From: Butyricimonas muris
Lineage (GTDB): Bacteria; Bacteroidota; Bacteroidia; Bacteroidales; Marinifilaceae
Assembly: GCF_046365375.1 (NCBI RefSeq)
Contig: NZ_JBKEIT010000003.1
Location: forward strand, 62,001-126,000
Length of the DNA stretch: 64,000 bases
Direction of reading: 5' to 3'
Shown here piece after piece: positions 33,230 to 42,296 of the stretch. The translations under genes and the position numbers were made by a program. The notes below the pieces were generated by a model. The model did no database searches. It saw nothing but the letters and a program-made list of their open reading frames with translations, and was not told the DNA's origin. Numbering within the stretch: the stretch's first letter is position 1; every line of letters begins with the position of its first letter.

Positions 33230-35686
33230 TTGCAGTTCGCTGACGTCATCATCCCTTTGGGAGTGGAGAATTTTTTTACTTATTCGGTACCGACGGAATA
33301 CGAGGGAACGGTAGCGGTAGGGGGGCTTGTTGTCGTTTCGTTCGTGAAGAATAAGCGTTACACGGGGGTTGTTTACGCGTTGCATTCCAACCCGCCCGTG
33401 GGATTCGAGGCACGTCCGATAGAGCGGGTGATAGAGGAGGGATTCGCTCTTTCCGCTTCTCATTTGAAGTTTTTGTTGTGGTTGAGCGAATATTATATGG
33501 CTCCGCCGGGAGAGGTGACACGGGCGGCGTTGCCTGTCGCCATGCGTTTGGAGAGTTACACGAGTCTTTGTCTTGCCGCGGATTGGCAGGAAGATGGAAC
33601 GGGGGGGGTAGAATTGAGTCCGATGGAACGGGAGGTGATCGGGGTATTCCGGCAGAACGGGGAAATTTGCATGGCGGAGGTGGAAAAGTTATTGCGACGG
33701 AAAGACGTGTACGTGGCGGTGCGTTCGTTGTTGGAGCAAGGGATTATTCAAGTGAAAGAGTCCGTGGATGATTTGTTCAAACCTAAATTGGAACGGTTGG
33801 TGCGTTGGGCGAGAGCGTTTTCGGGGGAAGAGTTGGGGGAGATTATGGATTCGTTGAAACGGGCGAAGGCGCAACAGAAAATGTTGTGTGACTGGATTAT
33901 GTATTGCGACGAGCATCACACGGATTCGTTGCCTAAGGCGGAGTTTACCGGCGTGATCGGTAATTCGACGGCGGCGTTGAAGGGATTGTGCGAGAGGGGG
34001 GTGCTGGAAGTCGCGACAATAGAGGTAAGCCGTTTGGATAGCACGGGGGAGGAGGTGCAGGAGATGCATGCCTTGTCGGGAGAGCAGGAACGGGCGTTGG
34101 AACAAGCGCGGGGGCATTTCAAGGAGAGGGACTGCGTGTTGTTGCAAGGGGTGACTTCCTCGGGAAAGACGGAGGTGTATATACATTTAATAGAGGAAAC
34201 GATTCGGCAGGGGAAGCAAGTGTTGTATCTTTTGCCGGAGATTGCTTTGACGGTACAGATCGTGAAACGGTTGAGGCGGGTGTTCGGCGACCGGGTGGGG
34301 GTATACCATTCGGGAATGACGGACAGTGCCCGTGCCGAGATGTGGCGCAGGCAGAACGGGGAGAATCCTTATCCCGTGGTACTCGGGGTACGTTCTTCTA
34401 TTTTCCTGCCTTACCGGGATTTGGGATTGGTTATTATCGACGAGGAGCACGAGGCTTCTTACAAGCAGAAAGAACCCGCTCCCCGTTATCATGGCAGGGA
34501 TGCGGCTATCATGCTCGGCAAGATGAACGGGGCGAAGATATTGCTGGGTTCTGCCACGCCTTCGTTCGAGAGTTACCAGAATGCCATGAGCGGTAAATAC
34601 GGTTTCGTGGAGCTGACCACCCGTTTCGGGGAGGTCATGATGCCCGAATTGATGTTCGTGGACGTGAAAGAATATCGCCGGAAGAAAATGATGAAAGGGA
34701 GTTTTACTCCCGTGTTGTACGAGGAGATGAAGCGGGTGCTGGAGAGGGGTATGCAGGTAATTCTGTTCCAGAATAGGCGGGGGTATTCCACTTTTTTGCA
34801 GTGTAACCATTGCGGGGCTATTTTAAAATGCAAGCATTGTGATGTAAGCATGACTTATTATCGTTTCCGGAATACGCTGAATTGCCATTATTGCGGGAGC
34901 CTGCGTCCGGTGCCGACTGTTTGCGAGGAGTGCGGTCAGGGACATTACGTGAATCGCACGCCGGGGACGGAGCGAATCGAGGAGGAGGTGAAACAGTATT
35001 TCCCGGAGGCACGCGTGGCACGCATGGATTTGGAGGTGATGAGCAACAAGGTGAAATTTCGTGCTTTGATTGAAGAGTTCGAGGCGGGGAATCTGGATAT
35101 ATTGATCGGGACGCAAATGGTTTCGAAGGGGTTGGATTTCGAGCGGGTGAAATTGGTGGGAGTTATGGATGCCGACAGTTTGGTCAGTTTTCCCGATTTC
35201 CGAGCCGAGGAACGGGCTTACGATATGTTGATGCAGGTAAGTGGTCGTAGCGGTCGGAAAGGGGAACAAGGAAAAGTGGTTATTCAAGTTGCCGACCGGG
35301 AGAACCGGGTGTACCGGTTGGTGGAAAAAGGGAGTTTCCACGGGTTCTATTCTTTCTTGTCACGGGAACGGGAGATGTTTCATTATCCGCCCTTTTCCCG
35401 GTTAATCCAGATAGAATTAAGGCACGTGAACGAGTATTCTTTGCGTAATGCCGCGAATGAATTAGCCCGAAAGTTACGGGAACGATTGGAACGTCGGGTA
35501 TGCGGTCCGGCGGAGCCGGAAGTGGCAAGGGTGCGGAAAATGTACCGTATACAAGTGCTGATCAAGGCGGAGCAGGGACTTTCGTTGTCGAAATTGAAGA
35601 CTTTTATTCGGCAGAAGTGTGACGAGTTATTGAAAGGGGAGTCCGGCAAGGGATTGAAAGTTTATTTTGACGTGGATCCATTATAA
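33230..35686 (+). CDS. priA: primosomal protein N' (replication restart helicase PriA)
   Basis: PriA recognises stalled forks and reloads the replisome. This 818-residue protein has the N-terminal DNA-binding domain (FADVIIPLGVENFFTYSVP from residue 3), helicase motifs Walker A GVTSSGKTEVY near 308, DEEH box IIDEEHEASYKQ near 401, GSATPSFES near 443, and a zinc-binding insert with cysteine pairs (CNHCG, CKHCD, CHYCG, CEECG; about 525-570), then SGRSGRKGEQG near 672. The likely start is TTG 33230, because an in-frame stop lies 3 codons upstream and the conserved region begins at once. No ATG would give the full N-terminus. Stands alone downstream of repeat copy B. Confidence 0.95.
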   Translation: MQFADVIIPLGVENFFTYSVPTEYEGTVAVGGLVVVSFVKNKRYTGVVYALHSNPPVGFEARPIERVIEEGFALSASHLKFLLWLSEYYMAPPGEVTRAALPVAMRLESYTSLCLAADWQEDGTGGVELSPMEREVIGVFRQNGEICMAEVEKLLRRKDVYVAVRSLLEQGIIQVKESVDDLFKPKLERLVRWARAFSGEELGEIMDSLKRAKAQQKMLCDWIMYCDEHHTDSLPKAEFTGVIGNSTAALKGLCERGVLEVATIEVSRLDSTGEEVQEMHALSGEQERALEQARGHFKERDCVLLQGVTSSGKTEVYIHLIEETIRQGKQVLYLLPEIALTVQIVKRLRRVFGDRVGVYHSGMTDSARAEMWRRQNGENPYPVVLGVRSSIFLPYRDLGLVIIDEEHEASYKQKEPAPRYHGRDAAIMLGKMNGAKILLGSATPSFESYQNAMSGKYGFVELTTRFGEVMMPELMFVDVKEYRRKKMMKGSFTPVLYEEMKRVLERGMQVILFQNRRGYSTFLQCNHCGAILKCKHCDVSMTYYRFRNTLNCHYCGSLRPVPTVCEECGQGHYVNRTPGTERIEEEVKQYFPEARVARMDLEVMSNKVKFRALIEEFEAGNLDILIGTQMVSKGLDFERVKLVGVMDADSLVSFPDFRAEERAYDMLMQVSGRSGRKGEQGKVVIQVADRENRVYRLVEKGSFHGFYSFLSREREMFHYPPFSRLIQIELRHVNEYSLRNAANELARKLRERLERRVCGPAEPEVARVRKMYRIQVLIKAEQGLSLSKLKTFIRQKCDELLKGESGKGLKVYFDVDPL

Positions 35687-36055
35687 TCTGAAGGCAAATA
35701 GGCAGATTTCTACTTATTGTTAAGTGAACGGAAGGGAGAATTGAGCTGATTTTTGAAGTTTGATTGTTAATTAATGTGCTAGTAGAACAAGTCAAATGTT
35801 AAAAATATAATCGTATATCGGTAATAATCCGTAATTTAAGACGAGATTAGAAATTATTTGGGAAAACCTTAAAATTTGCATTAACATTATTTAGTATCCT
35901 TGATTTTAACATTTGCCGGAATAATACCTATTTTTGGAAAAACAGAAACGAGGGAAGAGAAGTAAAAAAAACTCTTTTCCGTGAAGTTTGAAACCGAGGT
36001 GATAATTTTGACGTTAAAATGTAGTATTAATAAATCAAATATAAAAATCAATGAT
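35687..36055. other. AT-rich spacer before the moxR-bat operon
   Basis: No gene is supported in this 369-nt gap. It is A/T rich and probably holds the operon promoter; the best -7 candidate is TATTTTTG at 35929-35936, which would give a leader of about 115 nt. A weak hairpin (GGAAGAG against CTCTTTTCC) lies near 35954-35982. The priA transcript must also end here, but no clear terminator was seen. Confidence 0.45.
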
Positions 36056-37048
36056 ATGAATACGGTTGATATCAAAGCATTGAACGAGCGCATACAACAA
36101 GAGAGTTCTTTTGTCGATATGATTACGATGGAGATGAACAAGGTGATTGTAGGACAGAAACATCTTGTGGAGGGACTTATGATCGGTATGCTTTCTAACG
36201 GGCATATTTTGTTGGAAGGTGTTCCGGGGTTGGCGAAAACCTTGGCGATTAATACCCTTGCCAATATTATTAACGCTAAATTCAGTCGAATCCAGTTTAC
36301 CCCGGACTTGTTGCCTGCCGACGTGGTGGGTACGATGATTTACTCCCAGAAGAAAGAGGAGTTCGTGGTGAAGAAAGGTCCGATTTTCGCTAACTTTATT
36401 CTGGCGGATGAGATTAACCGTGCCCCGGCAAAAGTGCAATCCGCTTTGTTGGAAGCGATGCAGGAGCGTCAGGTAACGATAGGCGATATGACTTATAAAC
36501 TGGATGAGCCTTTCTTGGTAATGGCAACACAGAACCCGATAGAGCAAGAGGGTACTTATCCGCTGCCGGAAGCTCAAGTTGACCGTTTCATGTTGAAAGT
36601 GGTGATTGATTACCCGAAGAAAGACGAAGAGAAACTAATCGTTCGGCAGAATCTGGAAAAGACGTTCCCGGTAGCCAATACCATTTTGCAACCGGAGGAT
36701 ATTTTGCGTGCCCGTGAGGTCGTGAAAGAAGTTTATCTGGACGAGAAGATCGAGAAATATATCGTGGATATCGTGTTCGCTACCCGTTACCCGCAAGAAC
36801 ACGGTTTGGAGAAATTTGTTTCCATGATCGCTTACGGTGCTTCACCTCGTGCAAGTATCAGTTTGGCGAAAGCGGCTCAAGCTTACGCGTTTATCAAACG
36901 CCGCGGGTACGTGATTCCGGAGGATGTTCGTGCCGTTTGTCACGACGTGTTACGCCACCGTATCGGGTTGAGTTACGAGGCAGAAGCCAATAGCCTGACC
37001 AGCGAGGACATTATCAGCGAGATTTTGAACACGGTTGAAGTACCTTAG
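36056..37048 (+). CDS. moxR: MoxR-family AAA+ ATPase
   Basis: This 330-residue AAA+ protein of the MoxR branch is thought to act as a chaperone for the von Willebrand-domain proteins encoded after it. Motifs include Walker A GVPGLAKT near 59, Walker B ILADEINRAP near 119, sensor-type ATQNPIEQEGTYPLPEAQVDR (split: ATQNPIEQEGTYPLP near 161) and SPRASISLAKAA near 263. The frame is open 25 codons upstream, but ATG 36056 (MNTVDIKALNERI) matches the family start, so it is chosen. First gene of the moxR-DUF58-bat operon, with about 170 nt to the DUF58 gene. Confidence 0.93.
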   Translation: MNTVDIKALNERIQQESSFVDMITMEMNKVIVGQKHLVEGLMIGMLSNGHILLEGVPGLAKTLAINTLANIINAKFSRIQFTPDLLPADVVGTMIYSQKKEEFVVKKGPIFANFILADEINRAPAKVQSALLEAMQERQVTIGDMTYKLDEPFLVMATQNPIEQEGTYPLPEAQVDRFMLKVVIDYPKKDEEKLIVRQNLEKTFPVANTILQPEDILRAREVVKEVYLDEKIEKYIVDIVFATRYPQEHGLEKFVSMIAYGASPRASISLAKAAQAYAFIKRRGYVIPEDVRAVCHDVLRHRIGLSYEAEANSLTSEDIISEILNTVEVP

Positions 37049-37215
37049 AAATTGAAAATTGAAAATTGAAAATTGAAAATGACATGTTTTCAATCTGAGA
37101 TTTTCAATTTGATGGCGAGAGAGTTTAGAATTGAGTTAGAATTTAGAGTGAAAAAGCGTTAGTCTTGTGCGGTTGGAATCTAAAATCTAAAATCTATAAA
37201 TCTAAAATTATTAAG

Positions 37216-38094
37216 GTGGAGACTTCAGATTTATTAAAACGTGTTAGGCAGATCGAGATAAAGACGCGGGGGTTGTCAAGCAATATCTTTGCCGGCGAGT
37301 ACCACACGGCTTTCAAGGGACGGGGTATGACCTTCAGCGAGGTGCGGGCGTACCAGTACGGGGATGATATCCGCAGTATAGACTGGAACGTGACCGCCCG
37401 TTACAATCATCCTTACGTGAAGATATTCGAGGAGGAGCGCGAATTGACGGTGATGTTGCTGATTGACGTGAGTGCCTCGCGTAATTTCGGAACGGTTTCG
37501 AAATTGAAGAAGAATCAGATCACGGAGATCGCTGCCGTGTTAGCATTCTCGGCTATCCAGAATAACGATAAGATCGGGGTAATCTTTTTCTCGGATCAGA
37601 TAGAGAAGTTTATCCCGCCCAAAAAAGGACGTACGCATATCCTGCATATTATCCGCGAACTGGTGGATTTCTACCCGGAACGCAAGCAGACCAATATCGC
37701 GATGGCTTTGCAATACTTGACGAACGCAATCAAAAAGCGTTGTACTTGTTTTCTGATTTCCGATTTTATGGATGAACATGATTTTGAACATCCTTTGATT
37801 ATCGCGAACAAAAAGCATGATGTCGTGGCTTTGCAATTGTATGATCGTCGGGAAAAGGTGTTGCCGCCGGTGGGGTTAATGTACTTGACGGATGCCGAAA
37901 CGGGAGAGAGCGTGTGGGTGGATACTTCCGACAAGAAGGTTCGTGATCAATTCGAGGCGTACGCTTTGGAACGGGATAAAGAACTGGACAGGATATTCAA
38001 ACATTCCGGGGTGGATATGGCATCTATCAGCGCGGATGAAGATTACGTGAGATCATTGATAGCATTGTTCAAGAGAAGAGGGGCTGGGTATTAA
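37216..38094 (+). CDS. DUF58-domain protein of the Bat operon
   Basis: This 292-residue cytoplasmic protein has a DUF58 domain with a von Willebrand A-like fold. The family start reads ETSDLLKRVRQIEIKTRGLS, followed by FAGEYHTAFKGRGMTFSEVR near 25 and DIRSIDWNVTARYNHPYVK near 50, then the MIDAS-like LLIDVSASRNFGT near 82 (DxSxS retained). No ATG fits the conserved start, so GTG 37216 is chosen; the frame upstream of it is repeat-derived. It sits between moxR and the BatD-like membrane protein gene. DUF58 proteins commonly partner MoxR in envelope stress or aerotolerance operons. Confidence 0.88.
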   Translation: METSDLLKRVRQIEIKTRGLSSNIFAGEYHTAFKGRGMTFSEVRAYQYGDDIRSIDWNVTARYNHPYVKIFEEERELTVMLLIDVSASRNFGTVSKLKKNQITEIAAVLAFSAIQNNDKIGVIFFSDQIEKFIPPKKGRTHILHIIRELVDFYPERKQTNIAMALQYLTNAIKKRCTCFLISDFMDEHDFEHPLIIANKKHDVVALQLYDRREKVLPPVGLMYLTDAETGESVWVDTSDKKVRDQFEAYALERDKELDRIFKHSGVDMASISADEDYVRSLIALFKRRGAGY

Positions 38095-38120
38095 TTGAAA
38101 CTGAAAATGGAGAATTGAAA

Positions 38121-39158
38121 ATGAAAAATAGGGTTGTTCTATTCGTAATATTGCTACTGTACGGTATCGGGGGATTGAAAGCTCAAAGCCGGGAATATGC
38201 GGCGGAGCTTGATACCAATTATATCATGATCGGTGACCAGATCAATTTCAGAATGAAGGTAAAGGCTGAACCGGGATTGAAGATCGTGTTTCCTCAATTG
38301 AAAGACACTCTGGCAAAAGGTGTGGAAATTATTTCCGGACCTGTTCGGGATTCTATCAAAGAGAAAGACGGACGGATACTCGTGCAGGAAAGTTACGTGA
38401 TCACGTCTTTCGATTCGGGAGTGTTCATGATTCCGCCTATGCCTATCGAGATACAGCAGGAAAGTTATAACAACACGCTACGAACCGACCCGTTGGAGTT
38501 GATAGTGAATACTTTCGTGGTCGATCCGCAGAAAGGGAATTTCGACATCGTGATGCCTTTGGCTGCCCCGTGGACGTTCGCGGAGATACTGCCTTATTTA
38601 TTATGGACTCTATTGGGTGTCGTGGTAATCCTGTTGATAATTTGGATTATCAAGGTGCGGAAATCACGCAAGTCACTCTTCGGGCACGAGAAACCGGCTA
38701 TACCGCCTTACGTGCTTGCCATGAAGGCTTTGGAGGAGATCAAGAAGGAGAAGTTATGGCAAAGTGGTAAGACAAAAGAATATTACACGCAGTTGACCGA
38801 TACGATTCGGAACTATTTGGACGGTGAGTTGGGTATTTCGGCGATGGAGCAAACTTCTTTCGAGACTTTACAGTCTTTGGAGAAGTGCGAAAAGGTGAAT
38901 GCCAAACAGCGGGATAAGTTGGCGGATATGTTCGAAACTGCCGATTACGTGAAGTTCGCCAAGGCGGAACCGTTACAGGACGAGAACGTGCGTAACTTGG
39001 ATATCGCTTATGATTTCGTGCAGGAAACGAATGACACGATCCGGGAAGAGAAAGAAAAAGAACGTCTGGAACGAGAGTTGAAAGAGCAACAGGAGAGAGA
39101 GGCGGCGGAAAAAGCAGCGGCGGAAGCGGCAAAGAGTGAAGAGGAGAAAAAGAATTAA
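38121..39158 (+). CDS. Bat-operon membrane protein with single helix and coiled tail
   Basis: This 345-residue protein has a signal peptide (residues 1-21, ending GLKAQ), a periplasmic beta domain (about 25-150) similar in pattern to the N-terminus of BatD, one membrane helix (ILPYLLWTLLGVVVILLIIW, about 160-180) and a cytoplasmic part with YYTQLTDTIRNYLDGELGI near 222 that resembles the DUF4381-like C-domain of oxygen-tolerance proteins. The tail (about 305-345) is a charged coiled coil rich in E, K and A. ATG 38121 is used because the TTG two codons upstream lies in repeat sequence. The gene lies between DUF58 and batA; it probably scaffolds the VWA proteins. Confidence 0.75.
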   Translation: MKNRVVLFVILLLYGIGGLKAQSREYAAELDTNYIMIGDQINFRMKVKAEPGLKIVFPQLKDTLAKGVEIISGPVRDSIKEKDGRILVQESYVITSFDSGVFMIPPMPIEIQQESYNNTLRTDPLELIVNTFVVDPQKGNFDIVMPLAAPWTFAEILPYLLWTLLGVVVILLIIWIIKVRKSRKSLFGHEKPAIPPYVLAMKALEEIKKEKLWQSGKTKEYYTQLTDTIRNYLDGELGISAMEQTSFETLQSLEKCEKVNAKQRDKLADMFETADYVKFAKAEPLQDENVRNLDIAYDFVQETNDTIREEKEKERLERELKEQQEREAAEKAAAEAAKSEEEKKN

Positions 39159-39232
39159 TTTACAATTTATGATTTTTGATTTATGATTCTCAGAATCTAA
39201 AATCAAGAAATCTAAAATTTAAAATAGAGAAT

Positions 39233-40225
39233 ATGTTTGGATATGAATTTGCAAACCCCGAATACTTTTGGTTATTGTTGGTACTGGTGCCAATGATTAT
39301 CTGGTATATTTTTAAGGAGAAGCAGTCGCATGCCGATATGAAATTTTCTTCTATTCGGGTGTTCAAGCTGATGAAACGGGGAAACCGGATTTGGTTGCGT
39401 CACCTGTTGTTTGTGGCTCGGGTGTTCGCTATCGTTTTTCTGGTATTTGCTTTAGCCAGACCACAGTCCAGTTCGAGTTGGCAAACGTATAATAGTGAAG
39501 GTATAGATATCATGTTGGCATTGGATATTTCCGGTAGTATGTTGGCTCGGGACTTTACTCCCGACCGATTGGAAGCCGCGAAAGAAGTTGCCACGAAGTT
39601 CATACTGGAACGTCCCCAAGACCGGATCGGGTTGGTGGTATTCAGTGGAGAGAGTTTCACGCAGAGTCCCTTGACGACGGATCATGCGGTGTTGGTCAAC
39701 GTGATGAAAGATATTGAAAGCGGGATGATCGAGGACGGAACGGCTATCGGTCTGGGATTGGCAAATGCCGTGAATCGTTTGAAAGACAGCAAAGCGAAAT
39801 CCAAGGTGGTTATTCTTTTGACCGACGGTATCAATAACCGGGGGGCTATTGCACCGATGACGGCGGCGGAATTGGCGAAGACCTTCGGTATCCGGGTGTA
39901 CACGATAGGTGTCGGTTCGCTGGGAGAGGCTCCTTATCCCGTGCAAACTCCTTTCGGCGTGCAGTTACAACGGATGCCGGTGGAGATTGACGAAGATATT
40001 TTGACTCAGATAGCCGATATGACCGGAGGTAAGTATTTCCGTGCCACGGATAACAAGAAACTGGAGCAGATATATAAGGAAATAGATCAATTGGAGAAAA
40101 GCAAAGTGGAGGTGAAGCATTTCAGCCGCAAGAACGAACACTTCTTCTATTTTGCCTTGATTGGAGCTTTATTGCTGATACTGGAAGCGTTAGGCAGATA
40201 CACGTTATTGAGGAAAATTCCTTGA
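39233..40225 (+). CDS. batA: BatA-like VWA-domain inner membrane protein
   Basis: This 330-residue protein of the Bacteroides aerotolerance type has an N-terminal membrane helix (about 8-25), a second near 57-75, a von Willebrand A domain (about 90-290) with the intact MIDAS LALDISGSMLARDFTP near 91 and VILLTDGINNRGAI near 184, and a C-terminal helix (about 304-322). The VWA domain faces the periplasm. The frame is open 19 codons upstream but only through repeat words; ATG 39233 begins the conserved MFGYEFANPEYFW. First of two adjacent VWA genes. Confidence 0.9.
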   Translation: MFGYEFANPEYFWLLLVLVPMIIWYIFKEKQSHADMKFSSIRVFKLMKRGNRIWLRHLLFVARVFAIVFLVFALARPQSSSSWQTYNSEGIDIMLALDISGSMLARDFTPDRLEAAKEVATKFILERPQDRIGLVVFSGESFTQSPLTTDHAVLVNVMKDIESGMIEDGTAIGLGLANAVNRLKDSKAKSKVVILLTDGINNRGAIAPMTAAELAKTFGIRVYTIGVGSLGEAPYPVQTPFGVQLQRMPVEIDEDILTQIADMTGGKYFRATDNKKLEQIYKEIDQLEKSKVEVKHFSRKNEHFFYFALIGALLLILEALGRYTLLRKIP

Positions 40226-40374
40226 TTTTAAATTTTAGATTTTAGATTTTAAATTTGGAAATGCAGGTTTAATCTAAGGTCTGAAAGTGAAAATGAAAAT
40301 ATAGAGATTGGAGAGGGACATGGAAAGTCATCAATCTAAAATCTAAAATTATTAAATCTAAAATTGAAAGGGTT

Positions 40375-41427
40375 ATGTTTAGGTTTGCACATCCTGATTT
40401 ATTATACTTACTGTTAGTAATTCCTTTGCTGATCGTGTTTTACGTGGTGGCTAGGATACGCAAGAAAAAGGCGATAGCGGAATTTGGGAATCCGGAATTG
40501 TTGGCAACGTTGATGCCTCTGCAATCGCCCAAGCGGGCGACGTGGAAATTCGTGATGGTATTGTTCGCGTTGTTCTTTGTTATTCTTGGAGTTGCCGCAC
40601 CCCAATTCGGTTCCAAGTTACAACAAGTAAAGAAAGAAGGTGTCGAATTGATTATCGCGTTGGATGTGTCCAATTCCATGCTGGCACAGGATATAAAGCC
40701 CAGCCGGTTGGATGCGGCTAAACAGGCTATTTCCCGTATGGTGGAGAAATTGAGCGACGATAAGGTCGGGTTGATCGTGTTCGCCGGGGATGCATACGTG
40801 CAACTGCCGATCACGACGGATTATTCTTCTGCTAAATTATTCTTGTCGGGTATCAATACGGACATCGTTCCGATTCAAGGAACGGCGATCGGGACAGCGA
40901 TAGATCTGGCAGCCAAGTCATTTACCCCGGACACGGAAGCGTCGAAAGCCATTATCGTGATCACGGACGGGGAGAATCACGAGGATGATGCTGTCGCGGC
41001 GGCAAAGGCGGCCCGGGAGAAAGGGATTTACGTCCACACGATCGGGATGGGATTGGCGCAAGGTGCTCCGGTTCCCGAAAAGGGTAACCCCGGTCAGTAC
41101 ATGAGAGACGGGAGCGGCAATCCGGTGATCTCCAAGTTGGATGAAGATATGTTGAAAGCGATTGCCAAAGCGGGGGAAGGTATTTTCGTCCGTGCAAGTA
41201 ATTCTAACGTGGGATTGAACACGTTGCTGGACGAGATAAACCGGATGGATAAGACTTTGCTGGAAGAACGGGTTTTTGCAGATTACGCCGATAAGTACCA
41301 GTATTTTTTGATTATGGCTTTGATTTTCGTGTTATTGGATTTCATGATATTGGGACGCAAGAACAAAAACTTCTTGAAAATTAATATCTTCGGTACGGAA
41401 GAAAAGCGTGTTGAAAGTAAACATTAA
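40375..41427 (+). CDS. batB: BatB-like VWA-domain inner membrane protein
   Basis: This 350-residue VWA protein has the same plan as BatA: N-terminal helices (about 9-25, 58-76), a VWA domain with MIDAS IIALDVSNSMLAQDIKPS near 93 and IIVITDGENHEDDA near 196, and a C-terminal helix (about 305-325). It is probably paired with BatA in a complex. It lies 149 nt after batA; the gap is made of TCTAAAA-type words. batC follows after 12 nt. In B. fragilis the Bat proteins are linked to aerotolerance; here the role is inferred from family and gene order. Confidence 0.9.
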   Translation: MFRFAHPDLLYLLLVIPLLIVFYVVARIRKKKAIAEFGNPELLATLMPLQSPKRATWKFVMVLFALFFVILGVAAPQFGSKLQQVKKEGVELIIALDVSNSMLAQDIKPSRLDAAKQAISRMVEKLSDDKVGLIVFAGDAYVQLPITTDYSSAKLFLSGINTDIVPIQGTAIGTAIDLAAKSFTPDTEASKAIIVITDGENHEDDAVAAAKAAREKGIYVHTIGMGLAQGAPVPEKGNPGQYMRDGSGNPVISKLDEDMLKAIAKAGEGIFVRASNSNVGLNTLLDEINRMDKTLLEERVFADYADKYQYFLIMALIFVLLDFMILGRKNKNFLKINIFGTEEKRVESKH

Positions 41428-41439
41428 AATGAGCGTGTT

Positions 41440-42246
41440 ATGATGAAAGTTTTAATGACAATGATATTCGCGGTGCTGGTAAGTTTGCCGGTATGGGCGC
41501 AACAGGAACGGAAATTTATTCGCGGAGGAAATGATTTGTTTAAAGATCAGGATTTCGAGAAAGCGGAGGTGGAATATCGTAAGGCGTTGGACATGGAGGT
41601 GAAGTCTTACGAGGGAGCCTTTAATCTGGGAGATGCTTTGTACAAGCAAAAGAAATATGACGAAGCCTTGCAGCAATTCCAATCTTTGGCTCAAAACGAA
41701 AAGAACAAGGAAAAACTGGGCGAGTTGTACCACAATATCGGAAATACCCTTTTGTCCATGAATAAGTTGGACGAGAGTATCGAGGCTTACAAGCAATCGC
41801 TGAGGAATCGTCCTAATTCTCAAGAAACCAAATATAATCTGGAATTTGCCCGCAAGATGAAGCAGGAACAAGAAAACCAAGACCAGAACAAGGATCAAAA
41901 CAAGGATCAGAATAAAGACCAGAACCAAGACCAAAATAAGGATCAGAATCAAGATCAACAAAACAAGGATCAACAGGATCAAAATAAAGATCAACAGGAT
42001 AAAGATCAAAACAAAGATCAGCAAGACCAGAATAAGGAGCAACAAAATAAAGACCAGCAAAACAAAGATCAGCAGGATAAGAAGGAGCAGCAACAACAGC
42101 AGCAGCAACCTAAAATATCCAAAGAGGATGCCGAGCGTTTGCTGGAGGCTTTAGGGGAAGACGAGAAGAAGACGCAGGAAAAAGTACAAAAAGATAAAGC
42201 TCAGGCACAGAAAGCGAAAAAGATGAAGATTGAAAAGAATTGGTAA
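41440..42246 (+). CDS. batC: BatC-like TPR protein with D/Q/N/K repeat region
   Basis: This 268-residue secreted or periplasmic protein has a signal peptide (about 1-20, ending VWAQ) and three TPR-like units (about 22-140: DFEKAEVEYRKALDM, YDEALQQFQSLAQ, KLDESIEAYKQSLRN). From about 147 to 222 it becomes almost pure Asp/Gln/Asn/Lys in a loose period of four to seven residues (such as NKDQNKDQ and QDQNKDQQ), and then a run of eight or so glutamines. The tail is Lys rich. The DNA shows matching codon-level repetition (AAGGATCAAAAC-like), so length variation between strains is likely. It lies between batB and batD. Confidence 0.88.
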   Translation: MMKVLMTMIFAVLVSLPVWAQQERKFIRGGNDLFKDQDFEKAEVEYRKALDMEVKSYEGAFNLGDALYKQKKYDEALQQFQSLAQNEKNKEKLGELYHNIGNTLLSMNKLDESIEAYKQSLRNRPNSQETKYNLEFARKMKQEQENQDQNKDQNKDQNKDQNQDQNKDQNQDQQNKDQQDQNKDQQDKDQNKDQQDQNKEQQNKDQQNKDQQDKKEQQQQQQQPKISKEDAERLLEALGEDEKKTQEKVQKDKAQAQKAKKMKIEKNW

Positions 42247-42296
42247 CTTTGCGGTACGTGTCAAAGGGTATAACAGAATAAAAAGAATAAACAAAG

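Noticed and set aside
41452..42108. 218-residue Leu/Ile/Val-rich minus-strand frame that looks like a membrane protein
   Set aside because: It is the antisense of the Asp/Gln/Asn/Lys repeat of BatC; antisense of GAT/CAA/AAG codons gives Ile/Leu/Leu-type residues.
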